From NCBI GenBank assembly GCA_030998225.1, contig JAPYXD010000308.1, positions 5,094,001 to 5,158,000 of the forward strand: DNA of 64,000 bases, written 5' to 3'. This document shows, piece after piece, positions 12,170 through 23,463 of the stretch. A program made the position numbers and the translations under genes. The DNA is from Diplolepis rosae. Its lineage: Eukaryota > Arthropoda > Insecta > Hymenoptera > Diplolepididae. A model generated the notes under the pieces. That model saw only the letters and a list, made by a program, of their open reading frames with translations, made no database searches and was not told the origin of the DNA. How positions within the stretch are numbered: the first letter of the stretch is position 1; every line of letters starts with the position of its first letter.

Positions 12170-13100
12170 CATATACCAGGTACGAACCGGGTTGAGCTGG
12201 GAGCAGATGTACTTCCACCTTAACGATTTGCAAGTCGACAACTGCATTTTAAAAAACGGACTAGATCTGGGGAGTAACTTATTTCCGTATTTTAATTTCT
12301 GGATCCATATGTCAGGTAGGAACCGGGTTGGGCTGAGTAGCAGATGTACTTTCACCTTAACAATGTGCAAGCCGACAGCTGACTTATAAAAAAGAAACAA
12401 GATCCGGGTAGAAACATATTTTCGAATTTTAATTTTTTGGTCCATATGTCAGGTAGGACGCGGATGGGCTGGGTAGTAGATGAACTTTCACCTTAACGAT
12501 TTGCGAGTCGAAAACTGCCTCTTAGAATACGAACAGGAGCCGGTATGTTACATATATTCTCAATTTCAATTTCTGGGTCCATATCTCAGGTAGGAACTGG
12601 GTAGGGACGAGTAGCAGATGTACTTTCACGTTAAAAATTTGCAAGTCGAAAACTGCCTTTTAGAAACGGACAGGAGCCGGTACTATACATATATTCGCAT
12701 TTTAATTTTTGGATCCATATGTCAGGTAGAAACTTGGATGGGCTGGGAGCAGATGTACTTCCACCTTAACGATTTTCAAGTCGACAACTGCCTGTTAAAA
12801 AGCGGACTAGATCTCGGGGGTAACTTATTTCCGTATTTTAATTTCTGGATCCACATGCCAGGTAGGAACTGGGTAGGGACGAGTAGCAGATGTACTTTCA
12901 GGTTAAAAATTTGCAAGTCGACAACTGCATTTTAAAAAACGGACTAGATCTGGGGAGTAACTTGTTTCCGTATTTTAATTTCTGGATCCATATACCAGGT
13001 AGGAACCGGGTTCTCCTGGGTAGCAGATGTACTTTCACCTTAACAATGTCAAAGCCGATAGCTGACTTTCAAAAAGAAACAGGATCCGGGTAGAAACATA
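12170..13100 (+). repeat. ~0.9-kb block, copy of 6,190-7,250 with one monomer lost
   Basis: The offset is 5,852 bp for 6,766 to 12,618 and 7,038 to 12,890, and 5,989 bp for the first unit. Exactly one monomer (the AAAAGAATAGATCCTGGTAG unit) is therefore missing in this copy. Confidence 0.78.
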
Positions 13101-16100
13101 TTTTCGAATTTTAATTTTTTGGTCCATATGTCAGGTAATACGCGGATGGGCCGAGTTGCAGATGTACTTTCACCTTAACGATTTACAAGTCGACAACTGC
13201 CTGTTAAAAAGCGGACTAGATCTCGGGGGTAACTTAATTCCGTATTATAATTTATGGTTCCATATGTCAGGTAGGAACTTGGATGGGCTGGGAGCAGATG
13301 TACTTCCACCTTTACGATTTGCAAGTCGACAACTGCCCTTTAAAAACGGACTAGATCTGGGGAGTAACTTGTTTCCGTATTTCAATTTCTGGGTCCATAT
13401 TTCAGGTGGGAACTTAGATGGGCTGGGTAGCAGATGTACTTTCACCTTATTAATGTGCAAGCCGACAACTGCCTTTTAGAAAACGGACAGGCTCCGGGAA
13501 GATACATATATTCACATTTTAATTTCTGGGTCCATATGTCATGTAGGAACTTGGATGGGCTGGGAGCAGATGTACTTCCACCTTTACGATTTGCAAGTCG
13601 ACAACTGCCCTTTAAAAACGGACTAGATCTGGGGAGTAACTTATTTCCGTATTTTAATTTCTGGATCCATATGTCAGGCAGGAACTGGGTAGGGACGAGT
13701 AGCAGATGTTCTTTCACGTTAAATATTTGCAAGTCGACAACTGCATTTTAAAAAACGGACTAGATCTGGGGTGTAACTTATTTCCGTATTTTAATTTCTG
13801 GATCCATATGTCAGGTAGGAACCGGGTTGGGCTGGGTAGCAGATGTACTTTCACCTAAACGATGTGCAAGCCGACAACTGCCTTTTAGAAAACGGAGTAG
13901 CTACGGGTAGAAACTTATTCCCGTATTTCGATTTCTGGATCCATATGTCAGGTAGGAACTTGGATGGGCTGGGAGCAGATGTACTTCCACCTTAACGATT
14001 TGCAAGTCGACAACTGCATTTTAAAAAACGGACTAGATCTGGGGAGTAACTTCTTTCCGTATTTTAATTTCTGGATCCATATACCAGGTACGAACCGGGT
14101 TGGGCTGGGTAGCAGATGTACTTTCACCTTAACAATTTACAAGATAACTGCCTTCTAGAAAGTAGAAAGGATCCTTGAAGATACATATATTCGCATTTCA
14201 ATTTCTGGGTCCATATGTCAGGTAGGAACTTGGATGGGCTGGGAGCAGATGTGCTTCCACCTTAACGATTTGCAAGTCGACAACTGCCCTTTAAATACGG
14301 ACTAGATCTGGGGAGTAACTTATTTCCGTATTTTAATTTCTGGATCCATATGTCAGGTAGGAACTGGGTAGGGACGAGTAGTAGATGTTCTTTCACGTTA
14401 AATATTTGCAAGTCGACAACTGCATATTAGAAAACGGACTAGATCTGGGGTGTATCTTATTTCCGTATTTTAATTTCTGGATCCATATGTCAGGTAGGAA
14501 CCGTGTTGGGCTGGGTAGCAGATGTACTTTGATCTTAACAATGTGCATGCCGACAGCTGACTTTTAAAAAAGAAACAAGATCCGGGTAGAAACATATTTC
14601 CGTATTTTAATGTCTGGATCCATATGTCAGGTAGGAACCGGGTTGGGCTGCGTAGCATATGTACTTTCATCTTAACAATGTGCATGCCGACAGCTGACTT
14701 TTAAAAAAGAAACAAGATCAGGGTAGAAACATATTTCCGTATTTTAATTTCTGGATCCATTTGTCAGGTAGGAACCGGGTTGGGCTGGGTAGCAGATGTA
14801 CTTTCACCTAAACGATTTGCAAGTCGACAACTGCCTTTTAAAAAACGGAGTAGCTACGGGTAGAAACTTATTCCCGTATTTCGATTTCTGGATCCATATG
14901 TCAGGTAGGAACTTGGATGGGCTGGGAGCAGATGTACTTCCACCTTAACGATTTGCAAGTCGTCAACTGCCTTTTAAAAAACGGACTAGATCTGGGGAGT
15001 AACTTCTTTCCGTATTTTAATTTCTGGATCCATGTACCAGGTACGAACGGGGTTGGGCTGGGTAGCAGATGTAGTTTAACCTTAACAATATACAAGATAA
15101 CTGCCTTTTAGAAAATCTAAAGGATCCTTGAAGATACATATATTCGCATTTCAATTTCTGGGTCCATATGTCAGGTAGGAACTTGGATGGGCTGCGAGCA
15201 GATGTAGTTTTACCTGAACAATGTGCAAGTCGTCAAATGCCTTTTAAAAAAAAGATTAGAAACTGGTAGAAACGTATTTCCGTATTTTAATTTCTGGATC
15301 CATATGCCAGGTAGGAACCGGGTTGGGCTGGGTAGCAGATGGACTTTCACCTTAACAATGTGCAAGCCGTCAGCTGACTTTTAAAAAAGAAACAAGATCC
15401 GGGTAGAAACATATTTTCGAATTTTAATTTTATGGTCCATATGTCAGGTAGGACGCGGATGGGCTGGGTAGTAGATGAACTTTCACCTTAACGATTTGCG
15501 AGTCGAAAACTGCCTTTTAGAAAGTAGAAAGGATCCTTGAAGATACATATATTCGTATTTCAATTTCTGCGTCCATATGTCAGGTAGGAACTTGTATGGG
15601 CTGGGAGCAGATGTGCATCCACCTTAACGATTTGCAAGTCGACAACTGCCTTTCAAAAAACGGACTAGATCTGGGGACTAACTTGTTTCCGTATTTTAAT
15701 TTCTGGGTCCATATCTCAGGTAGGAACTGGGTAGGGACGAGTAGCAGATGTACTTTCAGGTTAAAAATTTGCAAGTCGACAACTGCATTTTAAAAAACGG
15801 ACTAGATCTGGGGAGTAACTTATTTCCGTATTTTAATTTCTGGATCCATATGTCAGGTAGGAACCGGGTTGGGCTTGGTAGCAGATGTACTTTTACCTTA
15901 ACAATGTGCAAGTCGTCAACTGCATTTTAAAAAAAAGAATAGAAACTGGTAGAAACGTATTTCCGTATTTTAATTTCGGGATCCATATGGCAGGTAGGAA
16001 CCGGGTTGGGCTGGGTAGCAGATGGACTTTCACCTTAACAATGTGCAAGCCGTCAGCTGACTTTTAAAAAAGAAACAAGATCCGGGTAGAAACATATTTT

Positions 16101-16269
16101 CGAATTTTAATTTTATGGTCCATATGTCAGGTAGGACGCGGATGGGCTGGGTAGTAGATGAAATTTCACCTTAACGATTTATGAGTCGAAAACTGCCTTT
16201 TAGAAAACGTACAGGATCCGGGAAGATACATATATTCCCATTTTAAATTTTGGATCCATATGTCAGGTA

Positions 16270-16900
16270 GAAACTTGGATGGGCTGGGAGCAGATGTACT
16301 TCCACCTTTTCGATTTGCAAGTCGGCAACTCCCTTTTAAAAAACGGATTAGATCTGGGGAGTAACTTATTTCCGTATTATAATTTCTGGGTCCATATGTC
16401 AGGTAGGAACTGGATAGCGACGAGTAGCAGATATACTTTCACGATAAAAATTTGCAAGTCGAAAACTGCCTTTTAGAAAAAGGACAGGAGCCGGTAAGAT
16501 ACATGTATTCGCATTTTAATTTTTGGATCCATATGTCAGGTAGAAACTTGGATGGGCTGGGAGCGGATGTACTTCCACCTTAACGATTTGCAAGTCGACA
16601 ACTGCCTGTTAAAAAACGGACTAGATATGGGGAGTAACTTATTTCCGTATTTTAATTGCTGGATCCATATGTCAGGTAGGAACTGGGTAGGGACGAGTAG
16701 CAGATGTTCTTTCATGTTAAATATTTGCAAGTCGACAACTGCATTTTAAAAAACGGACAAGATCTGGGGTGTATCTTATTTCCGTATTTTAATTTCTGGA
16801 TCCATATGTCAGGTAGGAACCGTGTTGGGCTGAGTAGCAGATGTACTTTCATCTTAACAATGTGCATGCCGACAGCTGACTTTTAAAAAAGAAACAAGAT
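16270..16900 (+). repeat. Block shared with 20,920-21,550 and ~62,830-63,300
   Basis: The markers CACCTTTTCGATTTGCAAGT, GATAGCGACGAGTAGCAGAT with ATACTTTCACGATAAAAATT, and ATTGCTGGATCCATATG occur in the same order. Offsets are 4,650 bp to the second copy (16,552 to 21,202) and 46,553 bp to the third (16,552 to 63,105). The rare GCAAGTCGGCAACTCCC is shared by the first two copies only. Confidence 0.75.
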
Positions 16901-17600
16901 CCGGGTAGAAACATATTTTCGTATTTTAATTTTTGGGTCCATATGTCAGGTAGGACCCGGATGGGCTGGGTAGAGGATGTAATTTCACCTTAACTATTTA
17001 CAAGCTGACAACTGGCTTATAGAAACGGGATGTGAAACGAGACTAAACGTATTCTTGTATCTTAATTACTGGACCCATATTCCAGATAGGAACCGGATAG
17101 GGCTGGGTAGCAGAATTACTTTCACCTCAAAAATGGACTGTACTCCATATTCCTTATAAAAACCGTATGCTATCTGGTTAGAGACGAATATTCGTATTTC
17201 AATTTCTGGATCCATATGTCAGGTAGGAACCGGATGTGCTGGGTAGCAGATGTACTTTCACCTTAACAATGTGCAAGCCGACAACTGCCTTTTAGAAAAC
17301 GGACAGGATCCGGTAAGATACATATATTCTCATTTTAATTTCTGGGTCCATATGTCAGGTAGGAACTTGGATGGGCTGGGTAGCAGATGTACTTTCAACT
17401 TAACGATTTTTAAGTCGTCAACTGCGCAGTAAAGAAAAAGAATAGATCCTGGTAGAAACCTATTTCCGTATTTTAATTTTTGGGTCCATATGTCAGGTAG
17501 GAACCGGGTTGGGCTGGGTAGCAGATGTACTTTCACCTAAACGATTTGCAAGTCGACAACTGCCTTTTAAAAAACGGACTAGCTCCGGGTAGAAACTTAT
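16890..17600 (+). repeat. ~0.7-kb segmental duplication, copy 1, containing divergent monomers
   Basis: Markers match 17,985-18,700 at offset 1,094 bp (8 units): TAGAGGATGTAATTTCACC at 16,971 and 18,065; the next strong marker at 17,250 and 18,344. The two divergent monomers are duplicated with it and differ only at single bases (for example GCTATCTGGTTAG against GCTATCCGGTTAG). Confidence 0.83.
16977..17249 (+). repeat. Two highly divergent monomers
   Basis: Spacing is still 137 and 136 bp, so these are satellite units, but the interior is strongly altered: GACAACTGGCTTATAGAAAC, GAGACTAAACGTATTCTTGT, TTAATTACTGGACCCATATT, CCAGATAGGAACCGG, and then CTCAAAAATGGACTGTACTC and AAACCGTATGCTATCTGGTT. 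The BamHI and NdeI sites are lost at the first GGACCCATATT. They are probably older or independently evolved units. Confidence 0.85.
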
Positions 17601-17797
17601 TTCCGTATTTCGATTTCTGGATCCATATGCCAGTTAGGAACTGGGTTGGGCTGGGTAGCAGATGTACTTTCACCTTAACAATTTGCAAGTCGAAAACTGC
17701 CTTTTAAAAAGCGCACAGGAACCGGTAAGATACATATATTCGCATTTCAATTTCTGGGTCCATATGCCAGGTAGGACCCGGATGGACTGGGTAGCGG

Positions 17798-17933
17798 ATG
17801 TAATTTCACCTTAACAATTTACAAGCTGACAACTGGCTTATAGAAACGGGACGGGAACCGAGACTAAACGTATTCTTGTATCTTAATTACTGGACCCATA
17901 TTCCAGATAGGAACCGGATAGGGCTGGGTAGCA
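17798..17933 (+). repeat. Single divergent monomer
   Basis: Same subfamily as the first unit at 16,977 (GCTGACAACTGGCTTATAGA, GAGACTAAACGTATTCTTGT), but with GGGACGGGAACC where the others have GGGATGTGAAAC. It looks closer to the ancestor of the subfamily. The second divergent unit does not follow it; an ordinary start block does. Confidence 0.8.
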
Positions 17934-17984
17934 GATGTACTTTCACCTTAACCATGTGCACGCGGATATCTGACTTTTATTAAA

Positions 17985-18700
17985 AAGAAAAGATCCGGGT
18001 AGAAACATATTTTCGTATTTTAATTTTTGGGTCCATATGTCAGGTAGGACCCGGATGGGCTGGGTAGAGGATGTAATTTCACCTTAACTATTTACAAGCT
18101 GACAACTGGCTTATAGAAACGGGATGTGAAACGAGACTAAACGTATTCTTGTATCTTAATTACTGGACCCATATTCCAGATAGGAACCGGATAGGGCTGG
18201 GTAGCAGAATTACTTTCACCTCAAAAATGGACTGTACTCCATATTCCTTATAAAAACCGTATGCTATCCGGTTAGAGACGAATATTCGCATTTCAATTTC
18301 TGGATCCATATGTCAGGTAGGAACCGGATGTGCTGGGTAGCAGATGTACTTTCACATTAACAATGTGCAAGCCGACAACTGCTTTTTTAGAAAACGGACA
18401 GGATCCGGTAAGATACATATATTCTCATTTTAATTTCTGGGTCCATATGTCAGGTAGGAACTTGGATGGGCTGGGTAGCAGATGTACTTTCAACTTAACG
18501 ATTTTTAAGTCGTCAACTGCGCAGTAAAGAAAAAGAATAGATCCTGGTAGAAACCTATTTCCATATTTTAATTTCTGTATCCATATGTCAGGTAGGAACC
18601 GGATTGGGCTGGGTAGCAGATGTACTTTCACCTAAACGATTTGCAAGTCGACAACTGCCTTTTGAAAAACGGACTAGCTACGGGTAGAAACTTATTCCCG
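17985..18700 (+). repeat. ~0.7-kb segmental duplication, copy 2
   Basis: Copy of 16,890-17,600. After about 18,740 the monomer with AACAATGTGCAAGCCGACAA and GGACAGGATCCGGTAAGATA appears a third time (about 18,765-18,940), so part of the block was expanded once more. Confidence 0.8.
18071..18343 (+). repeat. Two highly divergent monomers, second copy
   Basis: Duplicate of 16,977-17,249 carried by the 1,094-bp-offset duplication, with one or a few substitutions. Confidence 0.83.
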
Positions 18701-18769
18701 TATTTCGATTTCTGGATCCATATGTCAGGTAGGAACTGGATTGGGCTGGGTAAGCAGATGGACTTTCAC

Positions 18770-20730
18770 CTTAACAATGTGCAAGCCGACAACTGCCTTT
18801 TAGAAAACGGACAGGATCCGGTAAGATACATATATTCTCATTTTAATTTCTGGGTCCATATGTCAGGTAGGAACTTGGATGGGCTGGGTAGCAGATGTAC
18901 TTTCAACTTAACGATTTTTAAGTCGTCAACTGCGCAGTAAAGAAAAAGAATAGATCCTAGTAGAAACCTATTTCCGTATTTTTATTTCTGGATCCATATG
19001 TCACGTAGGAACCGGATTGGGCCGGGTAGCAGATGTACTTTCACCTAAACGATTTGCAAGTCGACAACTGCCTTTTAGAAAACGGACAGGATCCGGGTAG
19101 AAATATATTTTCGCATTATAATTTTCGGGTCCATATGTCATGTAGGTCACGGATGGGCTGGGTAGTAGATGTAATTTCACCTTAGCGATTTGCAAGTCGA
19201 CAAATGCCTTTTAGAAAACGGACAGGATCCGGGTAGAAACATATTTTCGTATTTTAATTTCTGTATACATATGTCAGGTAGGAACCGGGTAGGGTCGGGA
19301 GGCATGTGCAATTTCACCTTAACAATTTGCAAGATGACAACTGCCTTTTAGAAAACGGACAGGATCCGGGTAGAAATATATTTTCGCATTATAATTTTCG
19401 GGTCCATATGTCATGTAAGTCACGGATGGGCTGGGTAGTAGATGTAATTTCACCTTAACGATTTGCAAGTCGACAACTGCCCTTTAAAAACGGACTAGAT
19501 CTGGGGAGTAACTTATTTCCGCATTTTAATTTCTGGATCCATATGTCAGGTAGGAACTTGGATGGGCTGGGTAGCAGATGTACTTTTACCTTAACAATGT
19601 GCAAGTCGAAAACTGCCTTTTAGAAAACGTACAGGATCCGGGAAGATACATATATTCGCATTTTAATTTCTGGATCCATATGTCAGGTAGGAACCGGGTT
19701 GGGCTGGGTAGCAGATGGATTTTCACCTTAACAATGTGCAAGCCGACAGCTGACTTTTAAAAAAGAAACAAGATCCGGGTTGAAACATATTTTCAAATTT
19801 TATTTTTTGGTCCATATGTCAGGTTGGAACTTGGATTGGCTGGGAGCAGATGTACTGCAACCTTAACGATTTGCATGACGATAACTAACTTTTAAAGAAC
19901 GGACTAGACCTGGGGAGTAACTTATTTCCGTATTTTAATTTTTAGGTCCATATGTCAGGTAGGAACCGGATGGGCTGGGTATTAGATGTAATTTTACCTT
20001 AACAATGTGCAAGCCGACAACTGCCTTTTAAAAAAAAGAATAGATCCTGGTAGAAACCTATTTCCGTATTATAATTTCTGGATCCATATACCAGGTAGGA
20101 ACCGGGTTCGCCTGGGTAGCAGATGTACTTTCACCTTAACAATGTGCAAGCCGACAACTGCCTTTTAGAAAACGGACAGGCTCCGGGAAGATACATATAT
20201 TCACATTTTAATTTCTGGGTCCATATGTCAGGTAGGAACTTGGATTGGCTGGGAGCAGATGTACTGCCACCTTAACGATTTGCATGACGACAACTACCTT
20301 TTAAAGAACGGACTAAACCTGGGGAGTAACTTATTTCCGTTTTTTAATTTTTGGGTGCATATGTCAGGTAGGAACCGGATGGGCTGCGTATTAGATGTAA
20401 TTTCACCTTAAAAATGTGCAAGCCGACAACTGCCTTTTAGAAAAAGGACTGGATCCGGGACGATACTTATTTTCATATTTCAATTTCTGGACCCATATGT
20501 CAGGTAGGAACCGGGTTGGGCTTGGTAGCAGATGTACTTTTACCTTAACAATGTGCAAGTCGTCAACTGCCTTTTAAAAAAAAGAATAGATCCTGGTACA
20601 AAACTATTTCCGTATTTTAATTTCTGGATCCATATGTCAGGTAGGAACCGGGTTGGGCTGGGTAGCAGATGTACTTTCACCTAAACGATTTGCAAGTCGA
20701 CAACTGCCTTTTAAAAAACGGACTAGATTT
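18770..20730 (+). repeat. ~1.96-kb segmental duplication, copy 1
   Basis: Markers match copy 2 at offset 2,733 bp (20 units): 18,758 to 21,491; 19,001 to 21,734; 19,578 to 22,311. Shared rare features are the AGATCCTAGTAGAAACCTAT left module, CATGTAGGTCACGGATGGGC and GGGTAGGGTCGGGA.GCATGT. Differences are few, for example GCGCAGTAAAG here against GCGGTGTAAAG in copy 2. Confidence 0.82.
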
Positions 20731-20919
20731 GGGGAGTAACTTATTTCCGTATTTTAATTTCTGGGTCCATATATCAGGTAGGAACTTGGATAGCGACGAG
20801 TAGCAGATATACTTTCACGATAAAAATTTGCAAGTCGAAAACTGCCTTTTAGAAAAAGGACAGGAGCCGGTAAGATACATGTATTCGCATTTTAATTTTT
20901 GGATCCATATGTCAGGTAG

Positions 20920-21550
20920 AAACTTGGATGGGCTGGGAGCAGATGTACTTCCACCTTTTCGATTTGCAAGTCGGCAACTCCCTTTTTAAAAAACGGATTA
21001 GATCTGGGGAGTAACTTATTTCCGTATTATAATTTCTGGGTCCATATGTCAGGTAGGAACTGGATAGCGACGAGTAGAAGATATACTTTCACGATAAAAA
21101 TTTGCAAGTCGAAAACTGCCTTTTAGAAAAAGGACAGGAGCCGGTAAGATACATGTATTCGCATTTTAATTTTTGGATCCATATGTCAGGTAGAAACTTG
21201 GATGGGCTGGGAGCGGATGTACTTCCACCTTAACGATTTGCAAGTCGACAACTGCCTGTTAAAAAACGGACTAGATATGGGGAGTAACTTATTTCCGTAT
21301 TTTAATTGCTGGATCCATATGTCAGGTAGGAACTGGGTAGGGACGAGTAGCAGATGTTCTTTCATGTTAAATATTTGCAAGTCGACAACTGCATTTTAAA
21401 AAACGGACTAGATCTGGGGTGTATCTTATTTCCGTATTTTAATTTCTGGATCCATATGTCAGGTAGGAACCGTGTTGGGCTGGGTAGCAGATGTACTTTC
21501 ATCTTAACAATGTGCATGCCGACAGCTGCCTTTTAGAAAACGGACAGGAT
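20920..21550 (+). repeat. Second copy of the 16,270-16,900 block
   Basis: Collinear with the first copy at offset 4,650 bp. It is preceded by a partial tandem repeat of itself: the GATAGCGACGAGTAG monomer appears at both about 20,790 and 21,060, a two-monomer (270 bp) step. Confidence 0.72.
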
Positions 21551-23463
21551 CCGGTAAGATACATATATTCTCATTTTAATTTCTGGGTCCATATGTCAGG
21601 TAGGAACTTGGATGGGCTGGGTAGCAGATGTACTTTCAACTTAACGATTTTCAAGTCGTCAACTGCGGTGTAAAGAAAAAGAATAGATCCTAGTAGAAAC
21701 CTATTTCCGTATTTTAATTTCTGGATCCATATGTCACGTAGGAACCGGATTGGGCCGGGTAGCAGATGTACTTTCACCTAAACGATTTGCAAGTCGACAA
21801 CTGCCTTTTAGAAAACGGACAGGATCCGGGTAGAAATATATTTTGGCATTATAATTTTCGGGTCCATATGTCATGTAGGTCACGGATGGGCTGGGTAGTA
21901 GATGTAATTTCACCTTAACGATTTGCAAGTCGAAAACTGCCTTTTAGAAAACGGACAGGATCCGGGTAGAAACATATTTTCGTATTTTAATTTCTGTATA
22001 CATATGTCAGGTAGGAACCGGGTAGGGTCGGGAAGCATGTGCAATTTCACCTTAACAATTTGCAAGATGACAACTGCCTTTTAGAAAACGGACAGGATCC
22101 GGGTAGAAATATATTTTCGCATTATAATTTTCGGGTCCATATGTCATGTAGGTCACGGATGGGCTGGGTAGTAGATGTAATTTCACCTTAACGATTTGCA
22201 AGTCGACAACTGCCCTTTAAAAACGGACTCGATCTGGGGAGTAACTTATTTCCGCATTTTAATTTCTGGATCCATATGTCAGGTAGGAACTTGGATGGGC
22301 TGAGTAGCAGATGTACTTTTACCTTAACGATTTGCAAGTCGAAAACTGCCTTTTAGAAAAAGTACAGGATCCGGGAAGATACATATATTCGCATTTTAAT
22401 TTCTGGATCCATATGTCAGGGAGGAACCATGTTGGGTTTGGTAGCAGATGTACTTTTACCTTAACAATGTCCAAGCCGACAGCTGACTTTTAAAAAAGAA
22501 ACAAGATCCGGGTTGAAACATATTTTCAAATTTTAATTTTTTGGTCCATATGTCAGGTTGGAACTTGGATTGGCTGGGAGCAGATGTACTGCAAACTTAA
22601 CGATTTGCATGACGATAACTAACTTTTAAAGAACGGACTAGACCTGGGGAGTAACTTATTTCCGTATTTTAATTTTTAGGTCCATATGTCAGGTAGGAAC
22701 CGGATGGGCTGGGTATTAGATGTAATTCTACCTTTACGATTTGCAAGTCGACAACTCCCTTTTAAAAAAAAGAATAGATCCTGGTAGATACCTATTTCCG
22801 TTTTTCAATTTCTGGATCCATATACCAGGTAGGAACCGGGTTCGCCTGGGTAGCAGATGTACTTTCACCTTAACAATGTGCAAGCCGACAACTGCCTTTT
22901 AGAAAACGGACAGGCTCCGGGAAGATACATATATTCACATTTTAATTTCTGGGTCCATATGTCAGGTAGGAACTTGGATTGGCTGGGAGCAGATGTACTG
23001 CCACCTTAACGATTTGCATGACGACAACTACCTTTTAAAGAACGGACTAAACCTGGGGAGTAACTTATTTCCGTTTTTTAATTTTTGGGTGCATATGTCA
23101 GGTAGGAACCGGATGGGCTGCGTATTAGATGTAATTTCACCTTAAAAATGTGCAAGCCGACAACTGCCTTTTAGAAAAAGGACTGGATCCGGGACGATAC
23201 TTATTTTCATATTTCAATTTCTGGACCCATATGTCAGGTAGGAACCGGGTTGGGCTTGGTAGCAGATGTACTTTTACCTTAACAATGTGCAAGTCGTCAG
23301 CTGCCTTTTAAAAAAAAGAATAGATCCTGGTACAAAACTATTTCCGTATTTTAATTTCTGGATCCTAATGCCAGGTAGGAACCGGGTTGGGCTGGGTAGC
23401 AGATGTACTTTCACCTAAACGATTTGCAAGTCGACAACTGCCTTTTAAAAAACGGACTAGACC
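21503..23463 (+). repeat. ~1.96-kb segmental duplication, copy 2
   Basis: Second copy at offset 2,733 bp. The roughly 770 bp separating the copies (20,730-21,503) is itself mostly a copy of 16,270-16,900 at offset 4,650 bp, so the region was built by at least two nested events. Confidence 0.82.

Larger units (their letters stand above)
1..16930 (+). repeat. Array domain I
   Basis: This stretch mixes several recurring module types: left modules GGACTAGATCTGGGGAGTAA, GGACAGGCTCCGGGAAGATA, AGAAAGTAGAAAGGATCCTT, AAAAGAATAGATCCTGGTAG and AAGAAACAAGATCCGGGTAG; right modules ACCGGGTTGGGCTGGG, ACTTGGATGGGCTGGGAGCA and ACTGGGTAGGGACGAGTAGC. A variant found only here and in domain III is the GGCCGAGTTGC boundary followed by CTTCATAATGTGAAAGCCG (near 760, 1310, 5260, 7290, 8930). 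The last part, from about 13.9 kb, already contains monomers with CGGAGTAGCTACGGGTAGAA that dominate domain IV, so the boundary is gradual. Confidence 0.7.

Noticed and set aside
16977..17249. Insertion of a mobile element or unique DNA at the divergent stretch
   Set aside because: Unit spacing stays at 137 and 136 bp, and the flanking landmarks (GGAACCGGATAGGGCTGGGT, TTTCACC) are present, so these are divergent monomers and not an insertion. No terminal repeats or target-site duplication were seen.
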